A stretch of DNA of 64,000 nucleotides. Origin: Gammaproteobacteria bacterium. Lineage in GTDB: Bacteria > Pseudomonadota > Gammaproteobacteria > Arenicellales > JAANXG01. This document shows, piece after piece, positions 37,013-46,780 of this stretch (positions are counted from its first letter, which is position 1; the number at the start of each line of letters is the position of its first letter). The translations under genes and the position numbers were made by a program. The stretch covers positions 1 to 64,000 of the forward strand of contig JAHEKE010000016.1 in NCBI GenBank assembly GCA_024638505.1, written 5' to 3'. Below the pieces are notes generated by a model. That model was not told the origin of the DNA and made no database searches. It saw only the letters and a program-made list of their open reading frames with translations.

Positions 37013-37909
37013 ATGCCGCTAGCCAGCGATACTGTTTACCTAATTGATGCCAGCATTTACGTTTTTAGAAGTTGGTTTTCCCTGCCGGATACCTTAACCA
37101 GCGCGGAGGGCAGGCCAGTTAACGCAGCGTATGGCTTCCTTCGTTTTGTCACCGAATTCGTGGAGCAAACTCAGCCTTCGCGCATCATGCTAGCTTTCGA
37201 CGGTAGTCTCACCACGTCGTTCCGCAACGAGATATTTGCAGAGTACAAAACCAATCGTGAACAACCGCCAGCAGAGCTGGCAGAGCAGTTCGAGATCTGC
37301 CGCGCTCTGGTTACCGCTCTGGGCATGAAAAATCTTGTGCATTCTCGTTTCGAGGCTGATGACTTGATAGCTACGGCTGCCAGTAATGTTCGTAAACTGG
37401 GGCTGCGCAGCGCGGTCATAAGCTCTGACAAAGATCTGGCCCAAGTTATAGAGAAACACGATATCTGGTGGAATTTCCCGAAGAATCACCACTTGAGCGT
37501 GGATGGAATACACCAGCGTTTTGGTGTCTGGCCACATCAGATCAGCGATTATCTGGCCCTGGTGGGGGACAGTGTCGACAATATACCCGGCGTGCCGGGT
37601 ATAGGGGCTAAAACCGCGGCTCGCATACTGCGTGTTTATCCCAGCCTGGAAATCATCTATGAAAATCTGCCGCAGATCTCTCAGCTTGCTATACGAGGGG
37701 CGAGTAAAATAGCGGCTAATCTTAGAGACCACGGGGAGCAGGCGTTTACCGCGCGGAAGCTAACCACCCTGGTGAAAGAGGTCCCGATGGATGACGAAGA
37801 TGAGTACCGTGTGCAGACCGCTGACAGACAGGAGCTGGACCGGATTATCCGCTTGATCGATCGGGGACAGGGCTTTGTAGAACGGATCACACAAGTATTG
37901 AAAAACTGA
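37013..37909 (+). CDS. 5'-3' exonuclease, FEN/PIN type
   Basis: The 298-residue protein matches stand-alone 5'-3' exonucleases like the N-terminal domain of DNA polymerase I. It has VYLIDASIYVFRSWF, FDGSLTTSFRNEIFAEYKTN, the acidic EADDLIATAA, SSDKDLAQVI and LVGDSVDNIPGVPGIGAKTA, which includes the helix-hairpin-helix. The metal-binding Asp residues are intact. It should act on 5' flaps or gaps in DNA. The ATG at 37013 was chosen; the longer upstream frame overlaps the small gene before it. Confidence 0.92.
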   Translation: MPLASDTVYLIDASIYVFRSWFSLPDTLTSAEGRPVNAAYGFLRFVTEFVEQTQPSRIMLAFDGSLTTSFRNEIFAEYKTNREQPPAELAEQFEICRALVTALGMKNLVHSRFEADDLIATAASNVRKLGLRSAVISSDKDLAQVIEKHDIWWNFPKNHHLSVDGIHQRFGVWPHQISDYLALVGDSVDNIPGVPGIGAKTAARILRVYPSLEIIYENLPQISQLAIRGASKIAANLRDHGEQAFTARKLTTLVKEVPMDDEDEYRVQTADRQELDRIIRLIDRGQGFVERITQVLKN

Positions 37910-38045
37910 GTTTTCACTCCGGCAGCACCTTAGGCTTGCGCCCTTATCGCTTTATCTCTTTGATTTTAATGTGGAAAACGCGCTGCCCTCAGCGCCGTGC
38001 AGATTGGCTTGTATATCGGCTCCGGTAGGAAGACACTAAGCACCT

Positions 38046-39245
38046 ATGTATACAGTTCACTTCGGCTTGTCGACTACACCGTTCTCGATTTCCCCGGATC
38101 CCCGGTTTCTTTACATGAGTAAAAGTCACCGGGAAGCGATGGCACACCTGAAATACGGGATCGAGGAGGGCGGCGGGTTCGTTGTGCTAACCGGTGAAAT
38201 TGGCACTGGCAAAACGACGCTTTGTCGCAGTCTGCTGCAGAAGTTACCGGAAAAAATAGACGTGGCTTTAGTGCTCAACCCGCAGATTAATCACGTTGAG
38301 CTGCTGGCGACGCTGTGTGACGAACTGAGTATAGACTATCCACCTAATGCGACGGTCAAGGTTTTACTCGATGCGCTGAACGACTATCTATTGAAAACCT
38401 ACGCCCAGGGCAGAACGGCGGTGCTCATCATCGATGAGGCTCAGCTTTTGACCCGCTCAGTTTTGGAGCAGGTGCGGATTCTAACCAACCTTGAGACCAC
38501 CAAACAAAAGCTCCTGCAGATCATACTGATCGGCCAGCCGGAGCTGAGCGATACGCTGAGCAGGGTTGACATGCAGCAGCTGGCACAGCGCGTAACCGCC
38601 CGCTACCATCTTGGGCCGCTGAATCTGGAGGATACGCGGGTTTATGTTAACTACCGTCTGGCCGTGGCGGGCTGCCGTAAGCGAATGTTTACTAATGCAG
38701 CGCTGAGACAGGTGTTCCGATCGTCTGGTGGTATACCTCGTTTAATCAACGTGATATGCGACCGGGCTTTACTTGGGGCTTATTCGGAGAATGTAACAGA
38801 GGTTGCAAAAAGTATAGCCAGAAAAGCAGCGCAGGAAGTCTTGGGAAACGCAGAGCGACGCAGGGCGCATTGGTGGCGAGTGCCGGCAATGACGCTGATG
38901 CTGACGATGCTGTTGATTGCCGTGGCGCAAACCACATTTTCCGTGGGTGATGTCGTTTCCCAGGCCGAGGCCTTGTACCAGCGAATGATGCAGCCGGCGC
39001 AGAGCTTGTTTTCTGGTTACCAAAAGAAGCCGACGCAGCAATTGCAGTTCAGTTATAAGCAGGTGGAGCCGGGCGGTCTCAGAATTGGCGGGTTTGGCGC
39101 CACAGCCGCTGCTGACCTGCGGCTTAGCTACTCTACTGAAAGTGACACAGCCCGGCTGAGTCAAGGGGCCAGACCGGATAGTGACTTATCCACCTTATGC
39201 CAGTCCGACGCGGGTAATTATCAGGAACCGAGCTGCCTTTGCTGA
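38046..39245 (+). CDS. gspA: General secretion pathway AAA ATPase GspA/ExeA
   Basis: The 399-residue protein opens with YTVHFGLSTTPFSISPDPRF, typical of the ExeA/MshM ATPases. It has Walker A GEIGTGKTTLCR, Walker B AVLIIDEAQLL and an Arg-rich sensor region, then a membrane segment (about 280-298) and a periplasmic tail. The usual peptidoglycan-binding domain of long ExeA is not evident, so this is a short form. GspA with GspB helps place the type II secretion channel through the cell wall. gspB follows 27 bases on. Confidence 0.88.
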   Translation: MYTVHFGLSTTPFSISPDPRFLYMSKSHREAMAHLKYGIEEGGGFVVLTGEIGTGKTTLCRSLLQKLPEKIDVALVLNPQINHVELLATLCDELSIDYPPNATVKVLLDALNDYLLKTYAQGRTAVLIIDEAQLLTRSVLEQVRILTNLETTKQKLLQIILIGQPELSDTLSRVDMQQLAQRVTARYHLGPLNLEDTRVYVNYRLAVAGCRKRMFTNAALRQVFRSSGGIPRLINVICDRALLGAYSENVTEVAKSIARKAAQEVLGNAERRRAHWWRVPAMTLMLTMLLIAVAQTTFSVGDVVSQAEALYQRMMQPAQSLFSGYQKKPTQQLQFSYKQVEPGGLRIGGFGATAAADLRLSYSTESDTARLSQGARPDSDLSTLCQSDAGNYQEPSCLC

Positions 39246-39272
39246 GCGCACACATAACCGACTGGCTTTGAC

Positions 39273-39803
39273 ATGTCCTACATATTGGATGCCTTGAAAA
39301 AATCGGAAAAGGAGCGCGCTTCCGGCGTGGTGCCCAGTTTGTATTCAGCCGCTGCCCGCGGACAGCGCGGCGTTCAGAGATCCTGGCTGGTGGTGTCGCT
39401 GGCAGTGATATTGATGGTGACCGCCGCGGTAGGTGTAAAGTTATTGTGGGCGACGGCGGAATCATGGTTAACGGTGCCGGCGGACGACACCCGGCCAGAC
39501 CCGAAAATCATTGAGTATGGTCAGGCTCAGCTGAACCTGCAGAAGCAACAGACCACGCGATATACAGGCTTACAAAATCCGGTGGCTGTCGGTGATCTCG
39601 ATCCGTCGATGCGGGATCGACTACCTGAACTCATGCTCAACGCGCTGTCTTATTCTACCGACCGGTCAAAACGCTTCGTCATGATCAACCAGAGGATATT
39701 CAGGGAAGGAGAGGAAGTGGGCGAAGGTCTTAGCGTAGAGGAGATAACGCCGACTGCGGTAATACTTAAATTTGAGGACGTGCGGATTAAAATGCAGCCT
39801 TGA
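39273..39803 (+). CDS. gspB: General secretion pathway protein GspB/ExeB
   Basis: The 176-residue protein starts with SYILDALKKSEKER, the well-known GspB opening. It has one membrane segment (about 38-58) and a C-terminal periplasmic domain with the VMINQRIFREGEEV stretch of the T2SSB fold. It works with GspA. No other type II secretion genes lie in the window. Confidence 0.9.
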   Translation: MSYILDALKKSEKERASGVVPSLYSAAARGQRGVQRSWLVVSLAVILMVTAAVGVKLLWATAESWLTVPADDTRPDPKIIEYGQAQLNLQKQQTTRYTGLQNPVAVGDLDPSMRDRLPELMLNALSYSTDRSKRFVMINQRIFREGEEVGEGLSVEEITPTAVILKFEDVRIKMQP

Positions 39804-39860
39804 ATGGTTGCGGGAAATGACGCTGGCAAGGTAGTGTGTCTGTTCGTGCGTTTTGAATGC

Positions 39861-39893
39861 AGGTCTGCCACCCTCATGCTGGAGGTCAGACCT
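39861..39893. terminator. Inverted repeat between convergent gspB and ppsA
   Basis: AGGTCTG (39861-39867) pairs with CAGACCT (39887-39893) around a loop with further partial pairing. It overlaps the last bases of ppsA and could end transcripts from both sides. There is no T run, so the call is weak. Confidence 0.35.
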
Positions 39894-42246
39894 CTGTTCC
39901 GGCGAGGTAGAGCCATGTTTCTATTACGCTGTCAGGATTCAATGAAATGCTGGTGATGCCCTCTTCCATCAACCAGCGCGCCAGGTCAGGGTGATCAGAC
40001 GGACCCTGCCCGCAAATGCCGACGTATTTATGGTTTTTATTGCACGACTGTATCGCCAGATGCAGGAGACTCTTTACCGCTGGGTCACGTTCGTCGAACA
40101 GCTGAGCGATCAGGCCAGAATCCCTGTCCAATCCAAGGCATAGCTGCGTTAGGTCATTGGAGCCGATGGAAAATCCATCAAAACGCTGCAGAAAGTCTTC
40201 TGCCAGTAGCGCGTTAGAGGGAATCTCGCACATCATGATAATTTTCAAATCATCTTGCCCGCTTTGCAGCCCGTTCAGTTTCAGCAGGTCAATCACCTGA
40301 TCAGCCTCCCCCAACGTGCGTACAAACGGTACCATTATCCAGACGTTAGACAGGCCCATTTCATTGCGCACATACCTGATGGCTGCGCATTCCAGTTCAA
40401 AGCAGTCCCTGAACGATTCCGAGATGTAACGCGAGGCGCCGCGAAAACCTATCATTGGATTTTCTTCGCGGGGTTCGTATTCCTGACCTCCTATCATATT
40501 GGCGTACTCATTGGATTTGAAATCTGATAGGCGGACGATCACGGTTTTTGGAGCAAAAGCCGCAGCCAGGGTCGCGATACCTTCACTTAACTTTTTAATA
40601 TAGAAGTCAAGCGGATCGGCATAACCGCCGATGCGCTGATCTATCAGTGATTTGGTTTGGTTGTCATTATCCTCATAGTTAAGCAACGCCTTCGGATGGA
40701 TGCCGATACTATTGCTGATAATAAACTCAAGCCGTGCCAGCCCGACGCCATGATTGGGGATACGCTGGAAGTCGAAACAGCGCTCGGGATTACCGACATT
40801 CATTGTTATCTTAAACGGCAGTGTCGGCATGGAATCAAGTTTGATTTCACGCACAGAGTGGTCTAGTTGCCCTGCATAGACCCTCCCCATGTCGCCCTCA
40901 GCGCAAGATACCGTGACGGTTTCACCAGCGCTGAGTTTCCGGGTTGCGTCTCCGCAGCCCACAACGGCAGGCACACCAAGTTCACGGGCAATAATGGCGG
41001 CATGACAAGTACGCCCGCCGCGATTGGTGACGATAGCCGAAGCTTTTTTCATTACCGGCTCCCAATCTGGATCGGTCATATCGGTTACCAGAACGTCTCC
41101 ATCGTTTACCGTTGAAAGTTGTTTAACATCTTCAACCACCCGCACTACGCCGACGCCGATACGCTGCCCGATAGCCCTGCCTTGCGCCAACAATTTGCCG
41201 GTTTCGTTGAGGTTATAGCGGTAGATTACATTTTTCTCTGCGCTGCTCTGCACTGTTTCAGGGCGGGCCTGCAGTATGTATAGCGAACCGTCAATCCCGT
41301 CTTTGGCCCATTCAATATCCATCGGCCGACCGTAGTGCTGCTCTATTGTGACCGCCATGCGTGCCAGATTTTGCACTTCTTCATCGGTCAGCGAAAACTT
41401 TCTTTGTTCACTTTCGGCAACCTCAACCGTTTTAACCGCGTCATCGGTGTCGTACACCATTTTGATCAGTTTGGTTCCCAGGGAGCGGCGCAGGATAGCC
41501 GGCCGCTTCTGGGCCAAAGCCGGTTTGTATACATAGAATTCATCCGGATTGACCTGGCCTTGAACCAGGCACTCTCCTAAGCCATAAGACGAGGTAATGA
41601 ATACGGCCTGATCGAATCCCGTTTCTGTATCAATAGAAAATATTACTCCGCTGGAGCCAATATCACTGCGTACCATGCGCTGTATTCCTGCCGACAACGC
41701 AACATCCGCATGGTTAAATCCCTGATGCGTCCGGTATGAAATCGCACGATCGGTATATAGTGAGGCAAAAACGGACTTTACCGCAGATAGAACCTCCTCG
41801 ATTCCATTTACATTGAGCATGCTCTCCTGCTGGCCGGCAAAAGAAGCATCGGGTAAATCTTCAGCGGTAGCGGAGGAACGAACAGCCACAGACACCCCAT
41901 CTTTAGGGTTCGGTATCAATCTCTCGTATGCTGCACAGATAGCCTGCTCGAGCTCTGGGTATAGAGGGGTGTGCAAGATCCAGCGACGAATTTCTGCCCC
42001 GGTCTGCGCTAGAGCATCCACATCCCCCGCTTTAAGGTCGCTCAGGGCCTGATTGATTCTTGAGTCCAACCCATCTTGTTTGAGAAAATGCCGATACGCT
42101 TGGGCGGTGGTAGCGAATCCTGCAGGTACTTGTATACCCGCAGCGGAGAGGTTCTTAATCATTTCCCCTAAAGAGGCGTTCTTTCCTCCAACGGTGGGAA
42201 TATCATGCATACCAATAGATTCGAACCAGACAATATCTTGTTCCAC
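39886..42246 (-). CDS. ppsA: Phosphoenolpyruvate synthase
   Basis: PpsA makes phosphoenolpyruvate from pyruvate, ATP and water, the entry step of sugar synthesis from small acids. The 786-residue protein has the N-terminal ATP-grasp domain ([32 protein letters not shown]), the phosphohistidine loop [14 protein letters not shown], and the C-terminal PEP domain with [17 protein letters not shown] and the Cys of [10 protein letters not shown]. It is divergent from ppsR, its regulator, as in many gammaproteobacteria. Confidence 0.97.
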   Translation of the reverse strand: MEQDIVWFESIGMHDIPTVGGKNASLGEMIKNLSAAGIQVPAGFATTAQAYRHFLKQDGLDSRINQALSDLKAGDVDALAQTGAEIRRWILHTPLYPELEQAICAAYERLIPNPKDGVSVAVRSSATAEDLPDASFAGQQESMLNVNGIEEVLSAVKSVFASLYTDRAISYRTHQGFNHADVALSAGIQRMVRSDIGSSGVIFSIDTETGFDQAVFITSSYGLGECLVQGQVNPDEFYVYKPALAQKRPAILRRSLGTKLIKMVYDTDDAVKTVEVAESEQRKFSLTDEEVQNLARMAVTIEQHYGRPMDIEWAKDGIDGSLYILQARPETVQSSAEKNVIYRYNLNETGKLLAQGRAIGQRIGVGVVRVVEDVKQLSTVNDGDVLVTDMTDPDWEPVMKKASAIVTNRGGRTCHAAIIARELGVPAVVGCGDATRKLSAGETVTVSCAEGDMGRVYAGQLDHSVREIKLDSMPTLPFKITMNVGNPERCFDFQRIPNHGVGLARLEFIISNSIGIHPKALLNYEDNDNQTKSLIDQRIGGYADPLDFYIKKLSEGIATLAAAFAPKTVIVRLSDFKSNEYANMIGGQEYEPREENPMIGFRGASRYISESFRDCFELECAAIRYVRNEMGLSNVWIMVPFVRTLGEADQVIDLLKLNGLQSGQDDLKIIMMCEIPSNALLAEDFLQRFDGFSIGSNDLTQLCLGLDRDSGLIAQLFDERDPAVKSLLHLAIQSCNKNHKYVGICGQGPSDHPDLARWLMEEGITSISLNPDSVIETWLYLAGTEV

Positions 42247-42297
42247 GTTAAAACCTCAACGAAATTGGGCAAGACTGGAGCAGTCTTTGGGCGCGGT

Positions 42298-42326
42298 ATT
42301 GTACCCGTGTTTACCGCATTGGTGAA
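42298..42326 (-). promoter_or_regulatory. Sigma70-type promoter for ppsA
   Basis: On the minus strand TTCACC and TACAAT lie 17 bases apart, 51 bases before the ppsA start. The region is only 92 bases long and also serves ppsR. Confidence 0.55.
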
Positions 42327-42338
42327 CGGAGTGCAGCG

Positions 42339-43160
42339 ATGAGTAAACGCTACGCATTTATAGTGTCAGACCGGACCGGCATCACCGCTGAGAATCTTGG
42401 TCTCAGTCTGCTTTGTCATTTCCCCACTGTTGATTTTAAGATCGTTTCACTGTCTTTCCTCGATTCAAGAGAAAAGGCATTGGATGCAGTCAATCAGATA
42501 AATCGAGCCGCAGATGACTCGGGCGTGGCTCCATTAGTGTTTGCTACCCTGTCGCAGGATGATGTTCGAGCCACTATGGCCAAAAGCAAAGCCGTTGTGT
42601 TTGATCTGTTTGACGCATTCCTGGGGCCACTGGAGCAGGAGCTGGGTATAGCATCGGAACACACAGTAGGCAGCTCCCATGGTGTGCTCAATCCGCAGAA
42701 ATACACGAGTAGGATAAGCGCTGTGAATTACACAATGCGGACCGATGACGGCGTTAATGCGCAGAACTATGATCTGGCCAATGTAATTATCGTTGGCGTC
42801 TCGCGCACGGCGAAAACGCCCACTTCGCTGTATTTGGCGTTACACTATGGCATATACGCTGCTAACTACCCTCTGGTGGGGGATGATTTGGATCGCGGCA
42901 GGCTGCCTGACTCCATTGTTTCACACAGGTCAAAACTCTTTGGCCTTACGATAAATCCAGAGCGATTGCAGCAGATTCGAGCAGAACGTTATCCAACCGG
43001 GCGCTACGCTGATCTGCGGCAGTGTCAGTACGAAATCAACCAAGCGGAGGCGATGTATCGACGAGAGCGAATCCCGTATGTAAATACAACAGCAAAATCA
43101 GTAGAGGAGATTTCGACTACAATCGTGCATAAAGCGAATTTAAACAGAGATTTAATGTAG
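42339..43160 (+). CDS. ppsR: Phosphoenolpyruvate synthase regulatory protein (DUF299)
   Basis: PpsR switches PEP synthase off and on by ADP-dependent phosphorylation of a threonine next to the catalytic His and by phosphate-dependent removal. The 273-residue protein opens with RYAFIVSDRTGITAENLG and has the P-loop-like GVSRTAKTPTSLYLA and the PLVGDDLDRGRLP stretch. It stands back to back with ppsA. Confidence 0.95.
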   Translation: MSKRYAFIVSDRTGITAENLGLSLLCHFPTVDFKIVSLSFLDSREKALDAVNQINRAADDSGVAPLVFATLSQDDVRATMAKSKAVVFDLFDAFLGPLEQELGIASEHTVGSSHGVLNPQKYTSRISAVNYTMRTDDGVNAQNYDLANVIIVGVSRTAKTPTSLYLALHYGIYAANYPLVGDDLDRGRLPDSIVSHRSKLFGLTINPERLQQIRAERYPTGRYADLRQCQYEINQAEAMYRRERIPYVNTTAKSVEEISTTIVHKANLNRDLM

Positions 43161-43197
43161 CCAGCTTTACCTGGCGACAATTAATGGGTTGACATCG

Positions 43198-43704
43198 ATG
43201 CCGATTTACGAGTTTTACTGCAAACACTGCCATACCATCTACAATTTTTTTTCCTCCCACGTTAACACTACAAAGACGCCGTCTTGTCCTAACGCCAACT
43301 GTGAAAGCGAGCCGTTGGAGAGGCAGGTGTCATTGTTTTCGATATCAAAAGGACGCGCAGAGGCGCAAGATGATGATGACCTGGGAGATATCGATGAGGC
43401 GAAGCTCGAGCAGGCAATGATGTCGTTAGCTGGTGAAGTAGATAAACTGGACGAGGATGACCCCAAACAGGCAGCCCGCATGATGCGTAAACTTTTTAGT
43501 GCTAGCGGCATGAAGCTCGGGGACAGCGTGGAGGAAGCAATATCGAGGATGGAAGCCGGCGAAGATCCGGATAAAATAGAACAGGAGATGGGCGATGTAT
43601 TGGAGGAAGAGAATCCCTTTTCATCGAAGCCCAAGAAATTACTGAATGATCTTCGACGCAAGTACCTGCCACCAAAAGTCGATGAGCATCTGTATGAGCT
43701 ATAG
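43198..43704 (+). CDS. FmdB-type zinc-ribbon protein with long acidic tail
   Basis: The first 50 residues are an FmdB-like zinc ribbon: MPIYEFYCKHC (C8, C11), then C30 and C35. The rest of the 168 residues is highly acidic and helical with many Asp/Glu (about 55-150) and a basic end. Ordinary FmdB proteins have 60 to 110 residues. Function is unknown; regulation of transcription has been proposed for the family. The ATG at 43198 fits better than the TTG 9 bases earlier. Confidence 0.8.
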   Translation: MPIYEFYCKHCHTIYNFFSSHVNTTKTPSCPNANCESEPLERQVSLFSISKGRAEAQDDDDLGDIDEAKLEQAMMSLAGEVDKLDEDDPKQAARMMRKLFSASGMKLGDSVEEAISRMEAGEDPDKIEQEMGDVLEEENPFSSKPKKLLNDLRRKYLPPKVDEHLYEL

Positions 43705-43722
43705 TTACAGTTGGTGGCAACG

Positions 43723-46116
43723 TCAATTGCCCAGCAACACGGCCGTTTGATCGATGCTGGCAGTTTGCCGCATGCGGGCATAGGCAATAAATCCTAGGAT
43801 GTAAGTCGCGCCAGCGATTATCAGCGTAGCCTGAAAGCCGAGGTATATCGATAGCAGCACGCTGGCCAGCCCCCCCACCACCGTGAACAATCCGTTGAAA
43901 GCCCATCCCCATGCGACTGCGCCCTTTGCCTGATTGGCAACTGCGAGGATACCCAGCGGAAAAGGCATACCCAGGCAGAATGACAAGGGCAGAATGATGA
44001 TGATGGACACTCCAATCCTGACCCGGGTGTCGGCAGTGAGCAGGCTGTCGAACAACGGCTGGTAAAACAGCAGGAACAGGCAGGTATAGAGGACGATACC
44101 TGCAAACGGGATAAACCATGATCGGTCGGGAGAAAACTTCCAGCGGTGTGAAAAATAACTGCCAAGACCGGCACCGGCCAGGAAGGTAAATACTATGGTG
44201 GTATAGGTATACAGCGGATACCCGATGAGCTTCATGAAAATTTGGATGAAGATGAGCTCATACGTTATGAAGCCTGCACCCAGGCAAGAAAAATAAAGCA
44301 GGAAACTTCCTTTTCTACTCCAACGAGAACGCCCTACTTCGGAAAAAAACAGCGGCACGAAAAGGAAGATTGAGGATAATATCAGGGCGGTCCCACCGCT
44401 GATGAAAAAATGAACGATGTCGGTCGGTATGCCGGCTTTGATCCTTGAATTCAACAGTCTGGACACCGACTTGCTCATAAAGTTTTCGGCGTCGCTCTCT
44501 ACCCGGTTTATTTTTTTGCGGATATGGTTGAAGTAGGGCTGATTGTCCGTAACCGGTGTTACCCGGTAGTCGATTCTGGCGGCAAGCTCTGCCGGAAATT
44601 CACCACTGTAAAACTCCGCGCTGAGAAAACCCGGCCCGAAGCGGGCCGGCATCTCTACCAGCTTACTCTTCATGAAAGTTTTTGCCTCTGCCACTTCCTT
44701 TTCGGTCCACGGCGTCATCTTTATCAGCAGAGTCGGCAGATTATCCTGTACCCCAGGCACTTCAAACACCAGCACATGGTCTCGAAAGTTACGCCGACCC
44801 GTTTGTTTCCAGGCCAACGCCGCCGTGGTTATCATTCTTGGATAAATATGATGATTAATGTGCAGTACTCCATCTTTGCTCAAGTGTTCGAAGTATTCCC
44901 TGTATGCATCAGCCGTTTGTAGATAGTTTGTGGCCATAGCGCCCGTGCCGGCTGCAATGCTGGAGCTGGTGTGGTTACTCATGATCTGAATGATGTCGTA
45001 CTTTTTCATGGTGGAGCGCAGGAAAGTTCGACCTTCACCTTTTACGTTTTTTACCTTGGGGTGATTAAACAAGTTTCCGCTGTATGCGCTGTACCTACCC
45101 TTGCCCAATTCAACAACGCTCCCAACCAGCTCTATTCCATCCACCTCGGCGGCGCCAAAAGTCAGAGCCGCTTTGATCTCTTGCCCACCGGCGCTGCCGA
45201 TAACGAGAACTTTCTGCTCGGTGTCTCTTTTCAAATAGTGTGAAAGTAGGACATACCTCCCCCAGAAGTGCTGCCTGGTGTTTGCGGGAAGAGATTGTCT
45301 CAGCTTGGCAAAATCTCCGTCGAAGTTGTAAAAGTAACTCGCCTGCGTGCCACCGTCGTACGCGATCCATTTAAACTCAGGTTTAAAGTCAATAACGTCT
45401 ATTCTTGAGATCGGGTCCCATATGGTTACTTCAGTGTTGATTTTTAGGTCTTTAATGTTGCGCTTGTTCATGTGCAGGGTGAAGTCAAAGTAACCATCCG
45501 TTTTTGCAAACGGCGGCAAAATGCAAAGCACCGCTATAGCCACACTCAAAGTCGCCTTGATTTTGGACTTGGTGAAAAAGGCCGCCGCCAGAGCACCAAT
45601 TCCGGCGGACGCCAAAATCAGCCCAACCGGGCCTATTTTGGGTAACAGCGGCACCAATAACACTGATCCTATCGATGCCCCCAGCAGATCCCAGAAATAA
45701 AGCTGCTGGATATATCTGTCGTGTAAGCTGAAAATGATGGTGAGGATTACACCCCCGACAAAGAAAGGAAGCGCCAGAAAGACATATATGACAATAAAAT
45801 GAAGCGTAGTGCGTATCGGTGCAAAAGGAAATCGGTTTAGGTCAAAAGTAATCTCGTTCAAAATTGGAAACAGTATTAGAGTAAACACGCAGAAAAGCAG
45901 AGACAGCCAGAACAAGCGGTTTGATGCTGCTTCTGCGCTAATGGTTTTAGCCAGCGCTGTGAAAACACCGGCAAGGCCAAATGCAAGCATTGCCATGGTG
46001 ATAATCATGTAGGCCAGATTGGGATACCACAGCACATCCAGTGCCCTGATCAGAGTTAGCTCAAGCAGCAGTATGGTCAGGGTTATGAAAAAAAGTCCGG
46101 CGAACGTGCCTCGCAT
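43723..46116 (-). CDS. Membrane protein with spermidine synthase-like domain
   Basis: The 797-residue protein has about seven N-terminal membrane segments (1-205), a soluble Rossmann domain (about 290-430) with VLVIGSAGGQEIKAALTFGA and an acidic VDGIELVGSVVELGK turn as in aminopropyltransferases, and about seven C-terminal membrane segments (575-785). Such membrane-embedded SpeE-like proteins are widespread in marine bacteria and their substrate is unknown. The catalytic Asp of true spermidine synthases (GxDxxDP) is not evident; the matching stretch reads KYDIIQIMSNHTSS. It may be a methyltransferase-like enzyme or transporter. Confidence 0.72.
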   Translation of the reverse strand: MRGTFAGLFFITLTILLLELTLIRALDVLWYPNLAYMIITMAMLAFGLAGVFTALAKTISAEAASNRLFWLSLLFCVFTLILFPILNEITFDLNRFPFAPIRTTLHFIVIYVFLALPFFVGGVILTIIFSLHDRYIQQLYFWDLLGASIGSVLLVPLLPKIGPVGLILASAGIGALAAAFFTKSKIKATLSVAIAVLCILPPFAKTDGYFDFTLHMNKRNIKDLKINTEVTIWDPISRIDVIDFKPEFKWIAYDGGTQASYFYNFDGDFAKLRQSLPANTRQHFWGRYVLLSHYLKRDTEQKVLVIGSAGGQEIKAALTFGAAEVDGIELVGSVVELGKGRYSAYSGNLFNHPKVKNVKGEGRTFLRSTMKKYDIIQIMSNHTSSSIAAGTGAMATNYLQTADAYREYFEHLSKDGVLHINHHIYPRMITTAALAWKQTGRRNFRDHVLVFEVPGVQDNLPTLLIKMTPWTEKEVAEAKTFMKSKLVEMPARFGPGFLSAEFYSGEFPAELAARIDYRVTPVTDNQPYFNHIRKKINRVESDAENFMSKSVSRLLNSRIKAGIPTDIVHFFISGGTALILSSIFLFVPLFFSEVGRSRWSRKGSFLLYFSCLGAGFITYELIFIQIFMKLIGYPLYTYTTIVFTFLAGAGLGSYFSHRWKFSPDRSWFIPFAGIVLYTCLFLLFYQPLFDSLLTADTRVRIGVSIIIILPLSFCLGMPFPLGILAVANQAKGAVAWGWAFNGLFTVVGGLASVLLSIYLGFQATLIIAGATYILGFIAYARMRQTASIDQTAVLLGN

Positions 46117-46293
46117 AGAGCCTGTTTATTCCGAGTGGGGTAGATGTCAAGCGCTTCGCCAAGAAAGGCGGGTGTATTCCGCATGGATAAGGTAACGAGC
46201 GCAGCTGGCGTTCAGACTGCGGATTCTATCAGACCACGGAAATCATCGTCGAGCAACGGCCCGGCGTGCAGGGCCCGACTCTTAACGCGCGAA

Positions 46294-46464
46294 CTATCGG
46301 GTTAGTTTAAACGCGTCCAGCACACTCAGCGCAGATATCACCAAAGGCAAACTGAATCCCATGAGCCGCCTTCTCTGGCTTTTCGAATCGACAATAGAGA
46401 CGGAATAACTTGTTTGCTCTTTTTCTGACAGCAGTTCCTCGATGAGAGGAGCTTCGCTGCGCAT
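46294..46464 (-). CDS. Possible small membrane protein
   Basis: This frame of 56 residues has an ATG at 46464 behind a GGGG ribosome-like site, a polar first half and a C-terminal hydrophobic stretch (LMGFSLPLVISALSVL) followed by a basic end, like a tail anchor. A TTG at 46548 would add 28 residues. No family is recognised. Otherwise the 660 bases between the SpeE-like gene and prfC hold only the prfC promoter. Confidence 0.35.
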   Translation of the reverse strand: MRSEAPLIEELLSEKEQTSYSVSIVDSKSQRRRLMGFSLPLVISALSVLDAFKLTR

Positions 46465-46719
46465 TACAACCCCGACCGGGTTGGAATTTTTTGATTGATC
46501 TTTAGTTGTTTTTGACAACCGTACCCACCTGCGCGTTCGTTCTATCAATAATTATAATATTTGTAGGTAAGAGTAGGCTATATAACGGTTTTTTTCAAAG
46601 AAAAATCATGGCAAAAAAAGGGTTTCGCAACCGGGACGGATAGCGTGGTGTGCATCCGGCATTATTTACAAAGCAGCAAGCTAGCGTGAGACTATCAATT
46701 GCAATGTCCGCGCAGCCCT

Positions 46720-46748
46720 TTGACAACTGATATCTAAGGCTGTTTAAT
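46720..46748 (+). promoter_or_regulatory. Sigma70-type promoter for prfC
   Basis: A perfect TTGACA is followed after 17 bases by TTTAAT. The prfC ATG lies 33 bases after the -10 box. There is no good ribosome site before that ATG. Confidence 0.7.
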
Positions 46749-46780
46749 CCGCCGCCCACCATGCTTTTCGATAGTTTTGA

